NCBI GenBank assembly: GCA_029582265.1
Contig: CM055816.1
Coordinates: 3,812,698-3,876,697, forward strand
Origin: Zoroaster sp. YZ-2022
Taxonomy: Eukaryota; Echinodermata; Asteroidea; Forcipulatida; Zoroasteridae
Reading direction: 5' to 3'
Length of the DNA: 64,000 nucleotides
The notes beneath the pieces were generated by a model that did not search any database, was not told the DNA's origin, and saw only the letters and a list, made by a program, of their open reading frames with translations. The position numbers and the translations under genes were made by a program. Shown here piece after piece: positions 1 through 11,492 of the stretch; within the stretch, counting starts at the first letter, position 1; the number at the start of each line of letters is the position of its first letter.

Positions 1-130
1 GGTACACAACCTGTAACTTGTATTCAGGGAATAGGACATAAGAAGGTTAACTTTATGAATATGGTCAATTCCGCAAGAATCACGATGGATGTCACCTAGC
101 CCTCAAGCCCCCTCCTTGTGTTATGTTATA

Positions 131-774
131 CAGGGTGTCCCCATAAAAAGTATACCGAGATAAAAATTACTGTAATGGCAAAACTATTTTATATATGGGA
201 AAGAGAAATATATCTCTAGAAAGGGCAGAATGTCCTCTTTGCAATGGTATACAGCTTGTGATGTTATTGACACAGATGAGTGAACAAACTAGATAGATGT
301 TAAGGGTACTGAAAGCAGGACTGTGACAAGTTTGCATATTTGAATAACACGAACTGGAAGGTCTCAGGAAAACATCGAATTGGTAAGAGAAGCAGTTGAA
401 AGAAACCCAAGGATTAGCAGCAGGAGAAATGGTACTGGTATACCACGTTCAACGTTCAACAACATCACACGAAATGATTTACACCTTCATCCCTATCACA
501 TCCATGTTCAGCATCAACTCCTGCAAGCAGATTATGACAGAAGAGTCACATTTTCACGGTGGTTTTTGGATAAACTTGTCACAGTCCTGCTTTCAGTACC
601 CTTAACATCTGTCTAGTTTGTTCACTCATCTGTGTCAATAACATCACAAGCTGTATACCATTGCAAAGAGGACATTCTGCCCTTTCTAGAGATATATTTC
701 TCTTTCCCATATATAAAATAGTTTTGCCATTACAGTAATTTTTATCTCGGTATACTTTTTATGGGGACACCCTG
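131..774. mobile_element. mariner/Tc1-type element with 203-bp terminal inverted repeats
   Basis: Positions 131-333 and 572-774 are near-identical inverted repeats; I found one clear mismatch. They start CAGGGTGTCCCCATAAAAAG and are flanked by TA on both sides (129-130 and 775-776), the target duplication of Tc1/mariner elements. The interior keeps only about 240 bp of transposase-like code. The length is far below an autonomous element, so this is an internally deleted, non-autonomous copy. The near-perfect arms suggest recent activity or arm homogenisation. Confidence 0.85.
363..590 (+). pseudogene. mariner-like transposase N-terminal relic
   Basis: The frame from about 363 to the right arm reads as the DNA-binding region of a mariner-type transposase: a helix-turn-helix stretch with ERNPRISSRRNGTGIPRST, then a DLHLHPYHIHV motif, then RVTFSRWFLD. 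This order (HTH, L-x-L-x-PY, then R-V-x-F-x-x-W) is known from insect and marine mariner-family transposases. No DDE catalytic domain follows, because the right inverted repeat begins immediately. Only about 75 residues remain of an expected 340 or so. It could still bind the TIRs if translated, but is most likely a relic. Confidence 0.7.
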
Positions 775-819
775 TATACTACCTTCAGAACCTTCTGAAG
801 TTGTAGTCAGCAGGGCGAA

Positions 820-1122
820 TCTAGTCCGCATGTCGCTAACTTTTAACGGTATATATTGGCATATACGGGCCTGCCAGAAACACCGGGGCAAACCCCTTCT
901 CTTAGCGATAAGTGTACTGGGTTCTTTTTACGTGCGTTGATAGTTTTTAATACAACACACGGGACCTACGGCTTTACGTCCCATCTGAAGGACGAAGCAA
1001 TAATGGTTAAGTGTCTTGCTTAAGGACACAAGTGTCACGACCGGGACTCGAACCCACACTCTGCTGATCAGGAACACCAGAGCTTGAGTCCGGTGCTCTT
1101 AGCCGCTCGGCCACGACACGCC
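820..1122 (-). mobile_element. tRNA-derived SINE, copy 1
   Basis: On the minus strand a tRNA-like head begins at 1122 with A box TGGCCGAGCGGCTAAG, and a B box GGTTCGAGTCCC follows near 1047. A body then contains a segment with ACACTTGTGTCCTTAAGC that is shared with the copies at 2.7 and 17.3 kb. The long variable-arm spacing suggests a Leu- or Ser-type tRNA ancestor. The head abuts the GGAA microsatellite directly. Confidence 0.75.
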
Positions 1123-1594
1123 GAGGAAGGAAGGAAGGAAGGAAGGAAGGAAGGAAGGAAGGAAGGAAGGAAGGAAGGAAGGAAGGAAGGAAGGAAGGAA
1201 GGAAGGAAGGAAGGAAGGAAGGAAGGAAGGAAGGAAGGAAGGAAGGAAGGAAGGAAGGAAGGAAGGAAGGAAGGAAGGAAGGACGGAAGGAAGGAAGGAA
1301 GGAAGGAAGGAAGGAAGGAAGGAAGGAAGGAAGGAAGGAAGGAAGGAAGGAAGGAAGGAAGGAAGGAAGGAAGGAAGGAAGGAAGGAAGGAAGGAAGGAA
1401 GGAAGGAAGGAAGGAAGGAAGGAAGGAAGGAAGGAAGGAAGGAAGGAAGGAAGGAAGGAAGGAAGGAAGGAAGGAAGGAAGGAGGAAGGAAGGAAGGAAG
1501 GAAGGAAGGAAGGAAGGAAGGAAGGAAGGAAGGAAGGAAGGAAGGAAGGAAGGAAGGAAGGAAGGAAGGAAGGAAGGAAGGAAGGAAGGAGAAG
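1123..1594. repeat. GGAA tetranucleotide microsatellite (~118 units)
   Basis: An almost pure (GGAA)n tract runs about 470 bp, with one substitution near 1283 and one frame-shifting interruption near 1483. It is open in several frames (GRKE on plus, FLPS on minus), but only because of the repeat; these are not genes. Confidence 0.97.
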
Positions 1595-2465
1595 ATGTCA
1601 GCCAAATTGTACGTGTTCCCCACATTTTGGCATGCAGCTGGATGCTCATGTAACATTGGTAATTTTGGACACTTCTGGTTTTTTTTTTTTTTTTAAGCAA
1701 AAAGCGGGCCCTAGAGCCCACACCGTGAGCCCATATCTTGGAAATGACTTGAAGTTGGGAGCAAAAATTTGCTGTGTGTTCATTACTCCCATACAGGTAT
1801 ATTGAAAATAAAAACATCTGATTCGGTCACTGGTGATTTCAGATTTGGCATGGAATTACCCACTGCAAATAAGGCAAAAAATACCCATTTCACAAAATAA
1901 TTTATTTTGCCATGAAGGAGTGAAGCTGCCAAGCTGAATTTTCTTACAGACATTGCCTAGATACAATGTTTCTAGATATAAAAATTTTCAAATCCTTGAG
2001 TAATGTCCCACATCCCCAAAAATCCAATACAATGAAGGGGTTTTTGGACGTTTTCACCTTTGGACCCATATTCCCACCCCTGCCAAACACCCAGTGAAGA
2101 AATGATTGGTCTTTCCTTGCTTGGGGGAACTCATATGTACCTAGACATTACCCACGTATAATATGAAAGCAAACTGACATTTCATGTGGGCACAGGGGGG
2201 GGGGGGGGGAGGGAATGACAAAAAGTCCCTCACGTCATTACAAAAAAATGTAGGTTTTTGAGGACCTGTTACATAATAAGTAAATGTCGTATACCACTTT
2301 TGACAATAGATTCTGATAATTAAGTTTTATTAAAAGCTGCATGTTTGTTTTATTTATTTGTGATGAAAAGTCTTCACATTTGGCTGAAGGTGTAGAGATG
2401 ATGTTCAGAGGTTAATATTTGAATTAATATCTGTGCATCCCCTCCCCCCTCCTCGCAATCCTTAA
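1595..2465. other. no gene seen; homopolymer tracts
   Basis: Unique AT-rich sequence with a 15-base T run near 1680 and a G run near 2197-2212. I see no coding region, splice-flanked exon or inverted repeat. Confidence 0.5.
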
Positions 2466-2800
2466 TAATAATAATAATAATGTGTGGACTTATATAGCGC
2501 ACGTATCCACCAACTAAGTGGTGCTCAAGGCGCATTATATCATTACCCCTGCTCATAAGGCTCACAAGGCTCATAAATCATTCCTGAAACCATCTCAGCT
2601 CCCTGGGGAGTATACAGCTCAATTGCTGCTATTACAGCGCATATAGGGCTAATCAACCAACTCTGCCCTCACAGGTACCCATTTAACCCCTGGGTGGAGA
2701 GAAGCAATTATGATTAAGTGTCTTGCTCAAGGACACAAGTGTCACGGCCGGGATTCGAACCCACATTCTGCCAACAAATTTACACCACTGACTTCCGGCT
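2466..2800 (-). mobile_element. tRNA-derived SINE, copy 2
   Basis: A minus-strand B box GGTTCGAATCCC (near 2753-2764) is followed by the same body as the 1-kb and 17-kb copies (ACACTTGTGTCCTTGAGC). The 3' end reads GCGCTATATAAGTCCACAC and finishes in a TTA-repeat tail at 2466-2481. The head beyond about 2770 is diverged. Confidence 0.7.
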
Positions 2801-3061
2801 CTAGTTAATAACTCAGTAAGTATCCAACATATTTATGTTTTTCCATACAAATTTCTACGAGTCCAAATCGAGGCTTGAAGGAAAATGGGCTGGCATGCAT
2901 CCTGTCTTTACACAGAAATTCATGTAGCCCCATGACATAATTTTTTATTCTGTATTAGCCTTGTTTTCAGTTTCTTGCATAAATTCATTTTGAATCGGCC
3001 TAGATGCATGTGTACAAGGATTTGTTATTCTTTTCAACGTGCTCTTACTCATAATCATAAT

Positions 3062-3200
3062 AAAGTACTCGTACTCGCAACAAATGAAAAATACGCGTAC
3101 TCGCGACAAATGAAAAAATACTCGTACTGGCGACAAATGAAAAAATACTCGTACTCGTGACAAATGAAAAATACTCGTACTCGTAACAATGTCATACTCA
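3062..3200. repeat. ~28-bp tandem repeat, about five copies
   Basis: Degenerate units of the form TACTCGTACTCGCGACAAA plus TGAAAAA recur five times with small indels. Confidence 0.75.
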
Positions 3201-3478
3201 TATTCACAAAAAAGTACTCAACTACAACTCATTTCACAAAATAATTCTTTGAAGCAAGAATTGAATTGATATATCTTATTTGACTTACCATTAAATTCCA
3301 GAATGTAAATATAGCTTGACATGGAACATGTTACCAGGATACATAAACTATGGTAGAATCTCTTCATGAATCACTTTTCAGTGGTATCTAAAAGTAAATT
3401 AGGAGACTGACTTTAAACAACATCTATGTATTTTAATCCCCATGACTGAAGCGAACCCAAAAAGTATTTATTTTCCTT

Positions 3479-3688
3479 TATCAAAGTGGCAGTATCGTCA
3501 CGATCAATAGGACATGGAAACGGAGTGCTTGTTTTAGATTAACTCAGTGACTGAAACCATGGAGGAATGAACCATGCTGAAACTAATTCCCCACATAATT
3601 TTCAGTCACTGTGTTCATTTTAAACTAGAACATTGATTCCATGCCCTGTTGAAAGTCTACTCCGATCGTGATGATATTGTTCCTTTAA
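3479..3688. mobile_element. palindromic MITE, TTAA family, copy 1
   Basis: Inverted arms of about 90 bp: the left arm contains CAGTATCGTCACGATCAATA and the right arm its mirror, with CATGCCCTGTT and GATCGTGATGATATTG. Near-symmetrical CAGTGACTGAAA blocks lie inside. Two better-preserved relatives lie at 38.8-39.4 and 40.2-40.4 kb. The right end carries TTAA (3685-3688); the left TTAA is mutated. A piggyBac-like origin is an inference from TTAA only. Confidence 0.65.
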
Positions 3689-3689
3689 A

Positions 3690-4358
3690 TGAAAATATCA
3701 ATGTTCCGATGAATTTTCTGTAAAATAGCAAAACAGTATATGTAGATAACAGTCTAGTACCATTTGGCAAGCATTACACCTGCTGGCATAGCACCTTTAT
3801 CATTGAATATTGAATTATATTGCATGATCAATATTAACAGGAGCGTTGGCCTGTTCAGCTAGGGGGTGTTATTTCATTTTTTTGACTTTTTTATATTCTG
3901 CCCCCCTCAAAACATGTACAGGCCTATTAGAAACAAGAATAAATCATTAAAATAAAAATTTGATATTTCTAACCCCCTGTACATGCCCCCTGAATGTTTT
4001 GCTTGAAGAGCGCCCTCTGTTGTCAGTTTAACGTAAAGGTTCCCTGACTCCATATGCACTGTGGAGACAGACATACATAATGGTGGTTACCAGACTGTGT
4101 ATGTGATTATGTATCACACACATAATCTAGAATGGTTCCTAATCAGCTGTTCATGGTTTGTTGACATGGCCTGGTTGATGGGTAAACTCAATTATGACAA
4201 TTATATATTTAGGTTAGTAAATGTACATACATCATATCATCTAAAAGGATTGTTTGCTGGCAAAGTTGGGCAGTGACAGAAGTTATTATCTGTGACCTTA
4301 GTTGGGTAAGTTTGTTTTTAATAATATTAATTATTATTCACCATGCACCCACAACAAC
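3690..4358. other. no gene seen between MITE and pogo element
   Basis: Unique sequence. An open stretch of 71 codons at 4061-4276 has no recognisable domain and no splice or start context that I trust. Confidence 0.4.
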
Positions 4359-5159
4359 TACAGTCGTTTGACCAGTTCCGGATCATTGACCAGTTCCGGA
4401 TCACTTCAACTTTGCAATAACCCACATTGTTAAATTACTTCTTACATGACCAATTTCTGTTAATAAATGGGATGAATAACATCCAATAAGACAACACACC
4501 AAAAATCAAGTGCATGACATCATCGGTAGATAAATTACGGCCGGTTTTCTGAAGTTTGTTTGCGATAACGATCATTATTTTCTTTTAAATGTTGGTTCAA
4601 AAACGCTGTTAAAACTCCTCTCACCTTTCAAATTTGAACGTCTGAGCAGATAAAGTTAATTTAAAATGCTTCCAATGTCTGAAAAGAGTTCACGTAAATA
4701 TTGAGCAGTCGTCTTATTTTTTGAGGTGATAAAATTACCGAAATCGTATTTTTTTGTGACATCGTACCCTTGACCGGTTCCGGATCACTCAACATCTAAA
4801 AAATGGCAATTCAGAACCGAGCTGCGTCAATGGCGGGCGCGCTCTGTCAGGTAAAATCATACGGCTGTTTTGGAATGTTTAGTTATTTAGTACACTTGAC
4901 GCGTACATTTTTGTATGTTGAGGAATGTAAAACTATTTCATGAAACAGCCGTCGATAACGTTACTTGTATTTTCAAGATGGAGGGCTGCAAAACGCTTTG
5001 ATGCAGACGATCGTCAACATGTTTTGAGTAACATCTGCAGTTATAAATATTACTTTAAAAATACATTATTTTAACTGATTCTTGTAATAATATTGTTTTT
5101 TTTGTCAGAAAATTAAACTTTGAGGAAGGAATTGCGATTGTAAGAACAGATATTCAGGT

Positions 5160-5430
5160 TTGTTTGTTTTTAGGCGCGCTTCACTTTTTCATTTGCCTGC
5201 GCCGTTGTTTTGTGTTTTGTCGCCGTTGTTTTGTGTTTTGTGTTTTGTGTTTTGTGTTTTGTCAATTTCTGTGCTGCTCAGCTCGATCGCGGGACAGAAG
5301 CAATTGTTTTGTGACTGGGTTGGATCCCTTGCTCTATGGTTTTTTGGTTGGATCGCTTCCGTGTCTTTGACAACCAAAGTCCCAAAGTTACAAAAGTCAT
5401 AATCAGAATAAGACAGAAAGAAAGAGAAAG
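5160..5430 (+). promoter_or_regulatory. candidate 5' UTR exon of the pogo-like gene, ending at a donor site
   Basis: A strong donor (AAAG followed by GTAAGTGC) occurs at 5430/5431. A strong acceptor (polypyrimidine plus TTCAG) lies just before the coding exon at 6257. The exon start is not defined. A run of TTTTGTG-type short repeats lies at 5205-5262. Confidence 0.4.
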
Positions 5431-5484
5431 GTAAGTGCTTTTTTAATGTTTAACTTATCAGAAATAATAATTTCACAAAAAATG

Positions 5485-6150
5485 GGCCTAATTTTTTCTT
5501 TTGCTTTAGTTTATAGCGTTATGAAATGTTATATTTTTTGTTTATTTCGTTGAATGGTAACAACCTGCAGGGGAACCTAACATTATGCCCAATTTTTTAA
5601 TTATTCATTAGGGAAACCTATAGTCTAGTTAGCAAGTTGAATGCAAAATGGGTTAACTACCCGCAGGGGAACCTATGCTCAATTTTTAGATTATTTATTG
5701 GGATGCATACTGTACTTGGACCTTATTTAGTTTGCTTTGTTGAATGGGTTAACCATCCGTAGGGGAACCTATGCCCAATTTTTTGATTATTTATTGGAAT
5801 GCATACTGTACTTGGACCTTATTTAGTTTGCTTTGTTGAATGGGTTAACCACCCGCAGGGGAACCTATGCCCAATTTTTTGATTATTTATTGGAATGCAT
5901 ACTGTACTTGGACCTTATTTAGTTTGCTTTGTTGAATGGGTTAACCACCCGCAGGAGAACCTATACCCAATTTTTTAAATCTGTATTGGGGCCTAATTAA
6001 AAAAACAAAAAAACAATCGACCATGCAACTCTAATAAATGAAACCAGGGCAACACTTGTCCCTTACAATAACATTGAGTGCATTCAAGACAGATGCAATT
6101 TTTTCTTTTGCTTTAGTTTATATTGTTATGAAATGTTATATTTTTAATCT
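5485..6150. repeat. 96-bp tandem repeat, five units, between 55-bp direct repeats
   Basis: The string AGGGGAACCTA recurs at 5569, 5665, 5761, 5857 and 5953, an exact 96-base period; the first two units are more diverged. A flank of about 55 bp (CTTTTGCTTTAGTTTATA plus TTATGAAATGTTATA) occurs on both sides, at 5497-5545 and 6101-6148. The whole block lies in the 5' intron of the pogo-like gene. Confidence 0.9.
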
Positions 6151-6259
6151 CAAGCAACAACACCATAATTTTTACAAGTTGTTAGGAATCTTAATCAGAC
6201 CATAGGAGTACCATTTTTTGCATGTATAACATTCATTTTAATTTTTTTTTCTTCAGATA

Positions 6260-6631
6260 ATGGGGAAGAGGAAGGGGACGCTGATGACTACCTTCAGTCA
6301 ACCTTCGAAAAAGAGTAAGGGACGGAAAAGGTATTCAAGGGGCTTCCATACAAGATCACCCAACAGAGCATCAAGCATTGAGGAAGCAGTTCATCAGGTA
6401 GTTGAAAACAAAATGTCAATAAGGAAAGCAGCACGACAAAATAATTTGTCATATGGGTTTCTACACAGGAGAGTATCCGGTGATGTAGAGATTGATAGCA
6501 GGAATGGTCCAGTGCCAATTTTTAATGTTGAGGAAGAGCATGCTCTTGCTAGGTGGCTGTCAGAAATGGCAAAGAGGGGTATGGGATTGTCCCCTGGAGA
6601 TTTCCTTGATTTTGTATTGATATTACTCTAG
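6260..6631 (+). CDS. pogo-like transposase, N-terminal DNA-binding part (truncated)
   Basis: A 123-residue reading frame. A basic N terminus (MGKRKG, KKSKGRKRYSR) is followed at about residues 38-75 by a psq/CENP-B-type helix-turn-helix (SIEEAVHQVVENKMSIRKAA, then RQNNLSYGFLHRRVSG). A second segment, at about 87-118, contains VEEEHALARWLSEMAKRGMG, the start of the second HTH of pogo/Tigger/jerky-type transposases. Family members continue into a DDE domain; this one stops after FLDFVLILL. The frame starts three bases after a strong TTCAG acceptor, fitting a spliced 5' UTR. It could be truncated, or continue through a donor at the GTATTG inside the last codons. Position between the CAG termini supports the transposase call. 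Confidence 0.65.
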   Translation: MGKRKGTLMTTFSQPSKKSKGRKRYSRGFHTRSPNRASSIEEAVHQVVENKMSIRKAARQNNLSYGFLHRRVSGDVEIDSRNGPVPIFNVEEEHALARWLSEMAKRGMGLSPGDFLDFVLILL

Positions 6632-7469
6632 TGAAACTGCTGTACTGTATCACTATCAGTTTATTGAAATCTCGAAGATTGGCGTAGATTAATTATTACT
6701 AAGGGTTGTACCATTCCTCTACGGGCCGTGTCACACAAGGCTGTTTTACAGACAACCAGTTCCAGACAATCCCCAAGAAGAAAAACAATTTCAATTTTCA
6801 ATGTTCACATAATCTTTTGGGGGATAGTAAGACATTGTCACAAAGAAGATGTTTTGTGATATGATGAGGCATGCGCCTAGTGTAGTTAGTTAGCCTGTAA
6901 ATATTGCCTTGTGTTACAAGGTACTACTCTAAATGCACAATCCAAGCTGCAAGTTACATTAGACCTTTATCATGGTGCAGCCATTGTGGGTTTTGTTTTT
7001 TTTCATTTAAGTCAGTGTATATAACCAAACCTAGGCTGAAAGAGAAAACAGCCTGGTCCTATTTTGTGAAATGGGAGTTAGAACGTGCAGTAGGCCTATT
7101 GTATATACATGTACAGTGGACCTGGCCTTGATGGTCACTGTGTGATAAAGGTCTATTACAGGAAAGGTAAAACAATATAACTTTAATATTGCTGAATTAT
7201 TGGGATTGAAAGCTAAATTTACATACAGTTAACTCTTGTAGGCTACTTGCACCAATTATCCTGAGAAATATTTTGGTCTGATTTATCAATATCTCAAGAA
7301 AACAGGTTAAAACTAGATATAAGTTTTTGTCACAACAAAAACAAAGTGTTCGGTTGAAGTTAAAATGGTTACGTCATCAATTCGAAGTGTTGGAGAAGTC
7401 AAATGTTAACGTCTGTTGAAGTTCTCGCGAGAAGTTTATTTGAATACAATACAATACTGAATTTAGAAA
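6632..7469. other. interior of the pogo element, no further domain seen
   Basis: No sequence resembling a DDE catalytic core is visible. A 75-codon open stretch at 6904-7131 has no recognisable motif. Confidence 0.4.
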
Positions 7470-8560
7470 TTATTTTAATATTAAACTTTGACTTCCGGTT
7501 TGGACAGGAAGTAAGGTCAAATTGGGGTCACCTTTGTGTAAATACTTTTGACAATTAACAATCTGTACAATGGTACAAAAATGTCAATTTACCTCCTGTG
7601 GTTGTTGAGATATGATTTTTTTTATTAAACTTTGACTTCCGGTTTGGACAGGAAGTAAGGTCAAATTGGGGTATAAATATTTTTTGACAATTAACGATCT
7701 GTACAATGGTACAAATTTTTTTAATTTACTTCTTGTGGTTGTTGAGATATGATTTTTTTAAATATTAAACTTTGACTTCCGGTTTTGACAGGAAGTAAGG
7801 TCAAATTGGGGTCACCTTTTTGTAAATATTTTTTGACAATTAACGACCTGTACAATGGTTTAAAAATTGTGAATTTACCTCTTGTGGTTGTTGAGATATG
7901 ATTTTTTTAAATATTAAAATTTGACTTCCGGTTTGGACAGGAAGTAAAGGTCAAATTGGGGTCATGTTTTGTAAATATTTTTGGCAATTAACAATCTGTA
8001 CAATGGTGCCAAAAATGTTAATTTACCTCTTGTGGTTGTTGAGATATGATTTTTTTAAATATTAAACTTTGACTTCCGGTTTGGACAGGAAATGAAGTCA
8101 AATTGGGGTCACCTTTTTCTAAATATTATTTGACAATTAACGATCTGTACAATAGTGAAAGAATTGTGAATTTCTCTCTTGTGGTTGTTGAGATATGATT
8201 TTTGTTAAATATTAAACTTTGACTTCCGGTTTGGACAGGAAGTAAAGGTCAAATTGGGGTCACCTTTTTGAAAATATTTTTTGACAATTAACGATTTGTA
8301 CAATGGTGAAAGAATTGTGAATTGATCTCTTGTGGTTGTTGAGATATGATTTTTGTTAAATATTAAACTTTGACTTCCGGTTTGGACAGGAAGTAAGGTC
8401 AAATTGGGGTCATGTTTTTGTAAATATTTTTCGACAATTAACAATCTATAGAATAGTGCAAAAAATTTCCATTTACCTGTTGTGGTTGTTGAGATATGAT
8501 TTTTTTAAATATTAAACTTTGACTTCCGGTTTGGACAGGAAGTAAGGTCAAATCGGGATC
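7470..8560. repeat. ~150-bp tandem repeat, eight units
   Basis: The string CTTTGACTTCCGGTTTGGAC starts near 7485, 7629, 7769, 7917, 8066, 8217, 8367 and 8517 (period 140-151). Each unit holds an inverted pair of GGAA cores: ACTTCCGG, then GACAGGAAGT 10-15 bases on. A second conserved block reads CTTGTGGTTGTTGAGATATG. The array lies inside the pogo-type element. Confidence 0.92.
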
Positions 8561-8830
8561 ACTCACAACTCGAGTTTCATCTACTTGTTAAGTTCTAAGT
8601 ACATGCCAAGTTTCAAGTTCGTGTGAAGTTTGCAAGTATGTGTTTTTTTGTGGACAGTCACGGGGGAGAAGAAGAAGAAGAAGTAAAAAAAAACGAACAA
8701 AAACAATAGGTGTTTCGGGTACATACCTGAACACCTAAAAAAATAAAACGTGGAACTGTTACCTTCAAAATGTGTGCACATACTGTTATTTCTGTATGTT
8801 AGATTTTTGGTATGTCTCTTGTAAATGCCT

Positions 8831-9660
8831 TTAAGCCAAGTTAAAAAAAAAACTTTCTCGTTCCCGACTACATCCTTTTTCACGGCAGCATGGATTTTTT
8901 CAACATCGGAAAACATCAAATTAAGCATAAACAAAATTCCCATCTTCGAAATAATGGGGCCTCCTGATTTCCTTTTTCAAAAAACCTGGACGAGTAACTG
9001 GTTTTTATTTGACTTGGCCTAATACTTGTTAAAAAATAATGACCCAAGTACAAACTATTACAAACAAACAACACAAATAAACTTAGCAAAATAAAATAAA
9101 CAAGTATAATTTATTCATGTACAGTACCTGATTAAAAAAGAGGAATTTGGGTGTGGAATCGGTCTAGTACAGGAAGGCAAAGGGCAAGTTATTTACACAA
9201 AATAGTGTAAAAGCCAAAATTGTATATAAATCAAAATTTATATTGTCTTTAAATTAAGTGTGAATTTATTACACAAAAAGTAACTTTGATGGGTGTATTG
9301 CTCAATTTGGTATTGGGTTGAATAAAGTCTTAGGGCCCAAGTCACATGGGCATTGTCTTAGGCCAAGTAAAAACAAGAAGCAGTTAATCGTCCAGTCTGT
9401 TTGGAAAAAGGAAAGAGGTGGCATTTGTTTTCTGCCAAGATGGCAGCAGTTTTGCCCACTTGATTTAATAAACCAGTCTTTCCTCTTCCATTGGCTACAA
9501 TTTTTTGTGCGGAATTGTTCATTTTTAAACATTAAACAAAATTATTTGTTTCAATTTAAAAAAATAAATTTAAAAAATCCATTCAGCCGTGAAAAAGGAT
9601 GCGGGCGGGGACGAGAAACTGCCTTTTCTTTTTACTTGGTCTTACTTTCCCCTATTTTTC
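8831..9660. repeat. imperfect inverted repeat (foldback) inside the pogo element
   Basis: The left arm 8831-9026 contains TCCTTTTTCACGGC and TTGACTTGGCCTAAT. The right arm 9355-9660 contains their reverse complements (GCCGTGAAAAAGGA; TTAGGCCAAGTAAAAAC). The arms are roughly 75-80% similar with indels. This could be a nested palindromic transposon. Confidence 0.6.
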
Positions 9661-10182
9661 CTAACCCCTCCATGCTATCCCCAAGAATATTATTTCGCCA
9701 GGACTTTTTTAATTCAGGAGCCAACTAGCTGGATATATTTTTCATCAAATTTGTTTATCAAACAACAATTATGGGAACCAGTTAAAATCGATATAAATTA
9801 CATGGCATTTTCGCTGGTGAAAGGTCCAAGCCATATTTCTGCTAAGCAACACTTTTCTGAGCTTAATAATTAAGTTTGTGTACTGAGCCGACAGTTTTAT
9901 GAATGGGAGTGTGGGTTTGCAATAGAGGGCGCTCTACTGATCCGGAATAGAAGCAACTGATTCGGAACTGGTCAAACGGATGACGACACTTTTCTCAAAG
10001 CCTCTTCCAAAATATTAATCTTTTTTTGTCAATGGATATTTGGTTAGTTTTATGACATATTTAGGTAAACTGATTGACATATTTCGTTTAAGTTGTCGAA
10101 GAAATTGCGACGAACGCAGCGTGAATCCAAAAAGTGATCCGGAACTGGTAACGGGGCTGTACCACAACAAGGCACAAGTATA

Positions 10183-11490
10183 GAGAATGAAAGTCATAGA
10201 TTTGCGTGCGGGAAGTTTCGAAAACACATGAGGCTTTTTTTCATTATTCATTATTCATTATACGTGCGGGCCGCACACACAGGCATAATATACAAAGGCT
10301 CAACAGCGAACGTATTGTGCATGTGAAGGCGGTACAGTTGCAGGTGCGGATCGGACGGAGTTTAAAATACAGTTTTAGCGCGATGCGACCTTTTTTGTGA
10401 ACGACGTACGCGGGACTAAGACTGTAACTGTAAGAGAACATGTGCTAATGATTATACTATAGCTAGGCAGTTTCATGAAAGTTTGAAGTTGCTTCAATTC
10501 TTTTAAATGTCATATCACTGGATAGAGCCAAAAATTAGAAAGAAAATGAGGGGTCAATGGTCATGATAGGTTAACCCTATGCAAAGTTACGAATTTTTGT
10601 TGATTTAAATATTTGGTCATTTTGGAGGCCAGTTTCATTTGAAAAGTTGTGACCGAATTTGCCTGCAACGTATCCTTGTAGTACTAACAAAGTGTCTATG
10701 TAGCATGTCCCCCTTTTATAACAAAAAAATCTCATTGAATACCAAAATCCACCCGTGCGTGACACCCCGATTCAGCGTGCGTGACACCCCGATTCACCGA
10801 GTCAAATCGCCGATAGCGGTGATTTTTTTATTTATTTGCCGTCGGATCATTTTCCGCAAGTTGCACTGTTTTTCTGCCAACGTTACAGTTGGCATCAACT
10901 GACCAATTAAGATAACGACGATGTGTAGTATCCATTTATCGACACTAGAACATCGATAGACTACCCTTTGAATTAGTATTTTACCGTGAAAGTTGGACAA
11001 ACAAATCGTGAAAACTTGCCGAAATTCAGTTGCCTGTATTTCCGTTGCCTGTATTGCCTGTATTTAGGTTTTCCGTCGCTGATTTTTTTTTATCGACTGC
11101 ATAATTTAGTGCTCATAAAAATAGCGTCCAGGAAAACATCGAAGCCTCATCATCGTAACCAGGCGCTAGCGATATTGTGCCTATGCATTTTCACACGTAC
11201 TATCGGGCGAGTCAACGAACTTTCGGCGGGTCACAACTTCGACAGAAAAAAGTGCATCAAAAATAGCGCCACCATCGGCGGTTTGCGTGAAACTGCCTAC
11301 TATAGCGCACATACTGGTGGAAATTTGGTAAAAACTTTGTTTTACTAATGTGGATGATTTGGAACTAAATTTGTTTGGTGGAAATACCTTTTTTGTGCAA
11401 ATAATGATTTTTTTGGCAAATAATGACAAATTTAGGCGGTAGCTTTCGGGACATGCGGGCGGTGGACGGAAATCTATGACTTTCATTCTC
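10183..11490. repeat. 1.3-kb segment bounded by 25-bp inverted repeats
   Basis: GAGAATGAAAGTCATAGATT (10183-10202 and onward) is mirrored at 11467-11490 with one mismatch in about 25 bases. I see no convincing target duplication. The interior is relatively CpG-rich, with a 2x tandem of GCGTGACACCCCGATTCA near 10755-10797. Possibly a non-autonomous DNA element that landed next to the pogo right end. Confidence 0.4.
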
Positions 11491-11492
11491 AT

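Larger units (their letters stand above)
4361..10159. mobile_element. pogo-type (Tc1/mariner superfamily) DNA transposon, 5.8 kb
   Basis: The left end at 4361 is CAG plus seven bases plus ACCAGTTCCGGATCA. The right end, read inward from 10159, is CAG plus seven bases plus the same ACCAGTTCCGGATCA. Both ends are bordered by TA (4359-4360, 10160-10161). Pogo elements are known for 5'-CAG termini and TA target duplications. The ends carry further direct and inverted copies of the GACCAGTTCCGGATCA box (4388, 4772; 9938, 9958), as expected for transposase binding sites. A gene with an HTH_psq N terminus sits inside; no DDE domain was found, so the copy looks non-autonomous. Confidence 0.75.

Noticed and set aside
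1040..1122. Functional tRNA gene
   Set aside because: The A and B boxes belong to a SINE head: the same body follows in the copies at 2.5 and 17.2 kb, and the acceptor stem does not close well.
1068..1817. Long frames rich in FLPS or GRKE
   Set aside because: They are translations of the GGAA microsatellite; no start, splice or domain context.
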